Shown: one piece after another, positions 4,239-6,835 of the stretch
How positions within the stretch are numbered: position 1 is the stretch's first letter
How the letters are laid out: every line of letters begins with the position of its first letter
Assembly: GCA_045106295.1 (NCBI GenBank)
Contig: JBGCEI010000212.1
Location: 1-6,835, forward strand
Length of the DNA stretch: 6,835 bases
Source: WTJX01 sp045106295
GTDB taxonomy: Bacteria > Bacteroidota > Bacteroidia > Cytophagales > JAAEPT01
Direction of reading: 5' to 3'
Position numbers and translations under genes: made by a program
Notes under the pieces: model-generated
Told to the model about the DNA's origin: nothing
The model's database searches: none
What the model saw: only the letters and a program-made list of their open reading frames with translations

Positions 4239-6835
4239 ATGGGGAAATTTACAGAAGCCAAATTAGAGGAAGCATTTATAGAGTTATTGGGTTTAGAAAA
4301 CTACCCTCACTACTTGGGCAATACCATTAAACGTAATGAAGATGAAGTATTAATAGAAGAAGATTTAATCGCATTTCTTTTAAGCCAATATAAAAATGAT
4401 GGCCTTACCATTAATGAAGCAAAGTCTATTGTACTGCAATTAAAAACACTTTCTTCTTCAGACTTATACGAAACCAATAAAACCATTATGCAATGGTTGG
4501 CAGATGGCTTTACTTTTAAAAGAGAAGACCGAAACCAAAAAGATATTTGGATTTATTTAATAGACTATTCAGAAGCTAATAATAACACCTACAAATTTGT
4601 AAATCAACTTGAAATAGTAGGCACAGAAAAAAGAATACCTGATGGCATTATCTACATAAATGGATTACCAGTAATCGTATTTGAATTTAAAACCGCTATT
4701 CAAGAAAACTGTACCATTCATAATGCTTATACCCAACTAACAACACGTTACAAAAGGGATATTCCAGAGTTATTCAAATACAATGCTTTCTGCGTTATTA
4801 GTGATGGTGTAAATAATAAGGCAGGTTCATTTTTTGCAGCTTATGAGTTCTACTATGCTTGGCGTAGAGTTTCTGGTTTAGCTAAGGATGTAGATGGGAT
4901 AGACAGTATGTTTACGCTTATACAAGGTATGTTGCACCAAAACCGTGTAAGAGATATTATTCAAAACTTCATTTACATTCCAGACACTTCTAAAAAAGAT
5001 GAGAAAATAGTATGTCGCTATCCTCAATACTATGCAGCCAAAGCATTATACGAAAACATTAAAGTAGCTCAAAAGCCAACTGGAGACGGTAAAGGAGGAA
5101 CATACTTTGGTGCAACAGGATGCGGAAAAAGTTTCACAATGCTTTTTCTATCAAGAATATTAATGAAGAGTGAGTATTTTGAAAATCCTACCATAGTTTT
5201 AATAACAGACAGAACAGATTTAGACGACCAATTATCAGGGCAATTTACCAACGCTAAAAATTATATTGGAGATAATACCATTACAAGCGTAGAGAGTAGA
5301 GCAGAATTAAGAGAATTAATGCAAGGTAGAGCAAGTGGAGGAGTTTTTTTAACGACCATTCATAAGTTCACAGAGGATACAGAACTACTTACGGATAGAA
5401 CGAATGTTATTTGTATTTCAGATGAAGCTCATAGAAGTCAAACCAACTTAGACCAGAAAATTAGGGTTACAGAAAATGGTGTTAAGAAAACCTACGGTTT
5501 TGCTAAGTATCTACACGACTCATTACCTAATGCCACTTTTGTTGGTTTTACAGGCACACCAGTAGATGCAACTTTAGATGTGTTTGGTAAGGTGGTAGAT
5601 GCTTATACAATGACAGAATCTGTTAAAGATGAAATTACCGTTAGGATTGTTTATGAGGGAAGAGCAGCAAAAATAGCATTACATAATAGTGAATTAGAAA
5701 AAATAGAAAAGTACTATGAAGAAGCATCAGAAGCTGGTGCAAATGAATATCAAGTAGAAGAAAGTAAAAAGCAATCTGCTAATATGAATGCCATTTTAGG
5801 CGACCCAGACCGCTTAAAAGAGTTAGCATCAGACTTTGTAAATCATTATGAAAACAGAATCAATGAAGGTGCTACCGTAAAAGGAAAAGCAATGTTTGTA
5901 AGCAGTAGCAGAGAGATTGCCTATGAGTTTTATAAAAATGTAATAGCACTCAGACCAGAATGGAATGAAGTAAAATTAGCAGAAAAAGATGCTGTACTAT
6001 CTGATAAGGATAAAAGAGAAATCAAACCTATGGAACGTATCAAAATGATAATGACCAGAGGGAAAGACGACCCAAAAGAGATGTACAATTTATTAGGTAC
6101 AAAAGACTACAGAAAAGAATTAGATAGACAATTTAAAAACGAAAAATCCAACTTTAAAATTGCTATTGTAGTAGATATGTGGTTGACTGGGTTTGATGTG
6201 CCTTTCTTAGATAGCATCTACATTGATAAGCCTATACAGCAACACAATCTTATTCAAACTATTTCAAGAGTAAATAGAAAGTTTAAAGGTAAAAACAAAG
6301 GCTTAGTAGTAGATTATGTAGGTATTAAAAAAGCTATGAATTTGGCTTTAGCCAAATACACCAAAGGAGAAGGAGATAACTTTGAAGACATACAGCAATC
6401 ATTGATTGTAGTTCGTAATCACTTAGACTTACTATCAAAATTGTTTCACAAATTTGACAGTTCAAAATACTTTAACGGTTCTTCTTTAGAGCAATTAAAC
6501 ACCTTGAATATGGCAGCAGAATATGTGCAGCTTACCAAGGATTTAGAAACTCGTTTTATGGGCTTAGTCAAAAGACTAAAAGCAGCTTATGATATTTGTG
6601 CCGGAAGCGAACAATTAACCCAAACAGAAAGAGATTACACACACTTCTATTTAGCAGTAAGGTCTATAGTTTTTAAACTGACCAAAGGAGATGCACCAGA
6701 TACTGCACAAATGAATGCCAAAGTAAGGGAGATGATAAAAAATGCACTTCAAAGTGATGGTGTAGAAGAACTCTTTAAAATGGGAGAAGAAACAGAAAAA
6801 GAGCAAGACATTTTTGATGAAGATTACTTAGCCAA
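4239..6835 (+). CDS. hsdR: Type I restriction-modification system endonuclease subunit HsdR (3' end outside window)
   Basis: The frame opens at ATG 4239, two bases after the abiH stop, and stays open to the window edge: 865 residues with no stop. HsdR adds DNA translocation and cleavage to the HsdM-HsdS complex. The N-terminal PD-(D/E)xK nuclease has D135, E149 and K151 (FEFK), followed by Q166 and Y171. The superfamily 2 motor has Walker A GATGCGKS at 291-298, DEAH at 395-398, FTGTP at 437-441, FVSSSRE at 553-559, TGFD at 650-653 and QTISRVNR at 673-680 carrying the arginine finger region. All catalytic residues are present. The rest, from about 690, is the helical region; with usual lengths near 1000 residues, roughly 100-200 C-terminal residues lie beyond the edge. 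No separate promoter is apparent, unlike the hsdR of the EcoKI type, so restriction probably depends on the same transcript as modification. Confidence 0.96.
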   Translation, partial: MGKFTEAKLEEAFIELLGLENYPHYLGNTIKRNEDEVLIEEDLIAFLLSQYKNDGLTINEAKSIVLQLKTLSSSDLYETNKTIMQWLADGFTFKREDRNQKDIWIYLIDYSEANNNTYKFVNQLEIVGTEKRIPDGIIYINGLPVIVFEFKTAIQENCTIHNAYTQLTTRYKRDIPELFKYNAFCVISDGVNNKAGSFFAAYEFYYAWRRVSGLAKDVDGIDSMFTLIQGMLHQNRVRDIIQNFIYIPDTSKKDEKIVCRYPQYYAAKALYENIKVAQKPTGDGKGGTYFGATGCGKSFTMLFLSRILMKSEYFENPTIVLITDRTDLDDQLSGQFTNAKNYIGDNTITSVESRAELRELMQGRASGGVFLTTIHKFTEDTELLTDRTNVICISDEAHRSQTNLDQKIRVTENGVKKTYGFAKYLHDSLPNATFVGFTGTPVDATLDVFGKVVDAYTMTESVKDEITVRIVYEGRAAKIALHNSELEKIEKYYEEASEAGANEYQVEESKKQSANMNAILGDPDRLKELASDFVNHYENRINEGATVKGKAMFVSSSREIAYEFYKNVIALRPEWNEVKLAEKDAVLSDKDKREIKPMERIKMIMTRGKDDPKEMYNLLGTKDYRKELDRQFKNEKSNFKIAIVVDMWLTGFDVPFLDSIYIDKPIQQHNLIQTISRVNRKFKGKNKGLVVDYVGIKKAMNLALAKYTKGEGDNFEDIQQSLIVVRNHLDLLSKLFHKFDSSKYFNGSSLEQLNTLNMAAEYVQLTKDLETRFMGLVKRLKAAYDICAGSEQLTQTERDYTHFYLAVRSIVFKLTKGDAPDTAQMNAKVREMIKNALQSDGVEELFKMGEETEKEQDIFDEDYLA

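Noticed and set aside
5069..5251. 60-codon - strand open frame inside hsdR
   Set aside because: It lies opposite the Walker A region of hsdR, which is clearly the coding strand.
1..6835. CRISPR array, tRNA, rRNA, insertion sequence or transposase
   Set aside because: No regularly spaced repeats, no cloverleaf-like segment and no transposase motifs were seen; nearly all DNA after 380 is accounted for by coding genes.

Overview
The window carries most of a type I restriction-modification (RM) operon with an AbiH-family abortive-infection gene built into it. Every confident gene is on the + strand. The DNA is AT-rich, the start codons lack convincing Shine-Dalgarno sequences (A/T-rich leaders instead), and the proteins read like those of Bacteroidota. 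I infer a flavobacterium-like host, but no taxonomic marker gene is present, so this is inference only.

Layout: (1) 1-159 is the 3' end of an unidentified gene. Its last codons form the left arm of a 62-base imperfect palindrome (147-208) that resembles an integron attC site in shape but not in strict core sequence. (2) 160-379 has no credible gene. It holds the rest of the palindrome, a second small inverted repeat, a pyrimidine-rich block at 279-301 whose complement is G-rich, and the leader of the next operon. (3) 380-565 encodes a 61-residue Cro/CI-type (XRE) regulator. (4) 578-2140 is hsdM, the adenine methyltransferase. (5) 2130-3257 is hsdS, the specificity subunit with two target-recognition halves, overlapping hsdM by 11 bases. 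(6) 3259-4236 encodes the AbiH-family protein, one base after hsdS. (7) 4239-6835 is hsdR, the restriction/translocation subunit, two bases after abiH and cut by the window edge after 865 residues.

How they work together: HsdM and HsdS form a sequence-specific N6-adenine methyltransferase. With HsdR they form a complex that translocates along and cuts DNA unmodified at the target. The small regulator is well placed to adjust expression of the cluster, especially on entry into an unmodified host. The AbiH gene is locked between hsdS and hsdR with almost no intergenic DNA, so it is probably expressed with them and may act as a second, altruistic layer if restriction fails. The core genes look intact: methylase motif I and NPPF, the PD-(D/E)xK nuclease residues and the helicase motifs are all present.

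The most notable points are the embedded AbiH gene, its Sir2-like motif pattern, and the attC-like palindrome at the left boundary, which could mark where this defence block was inserted.
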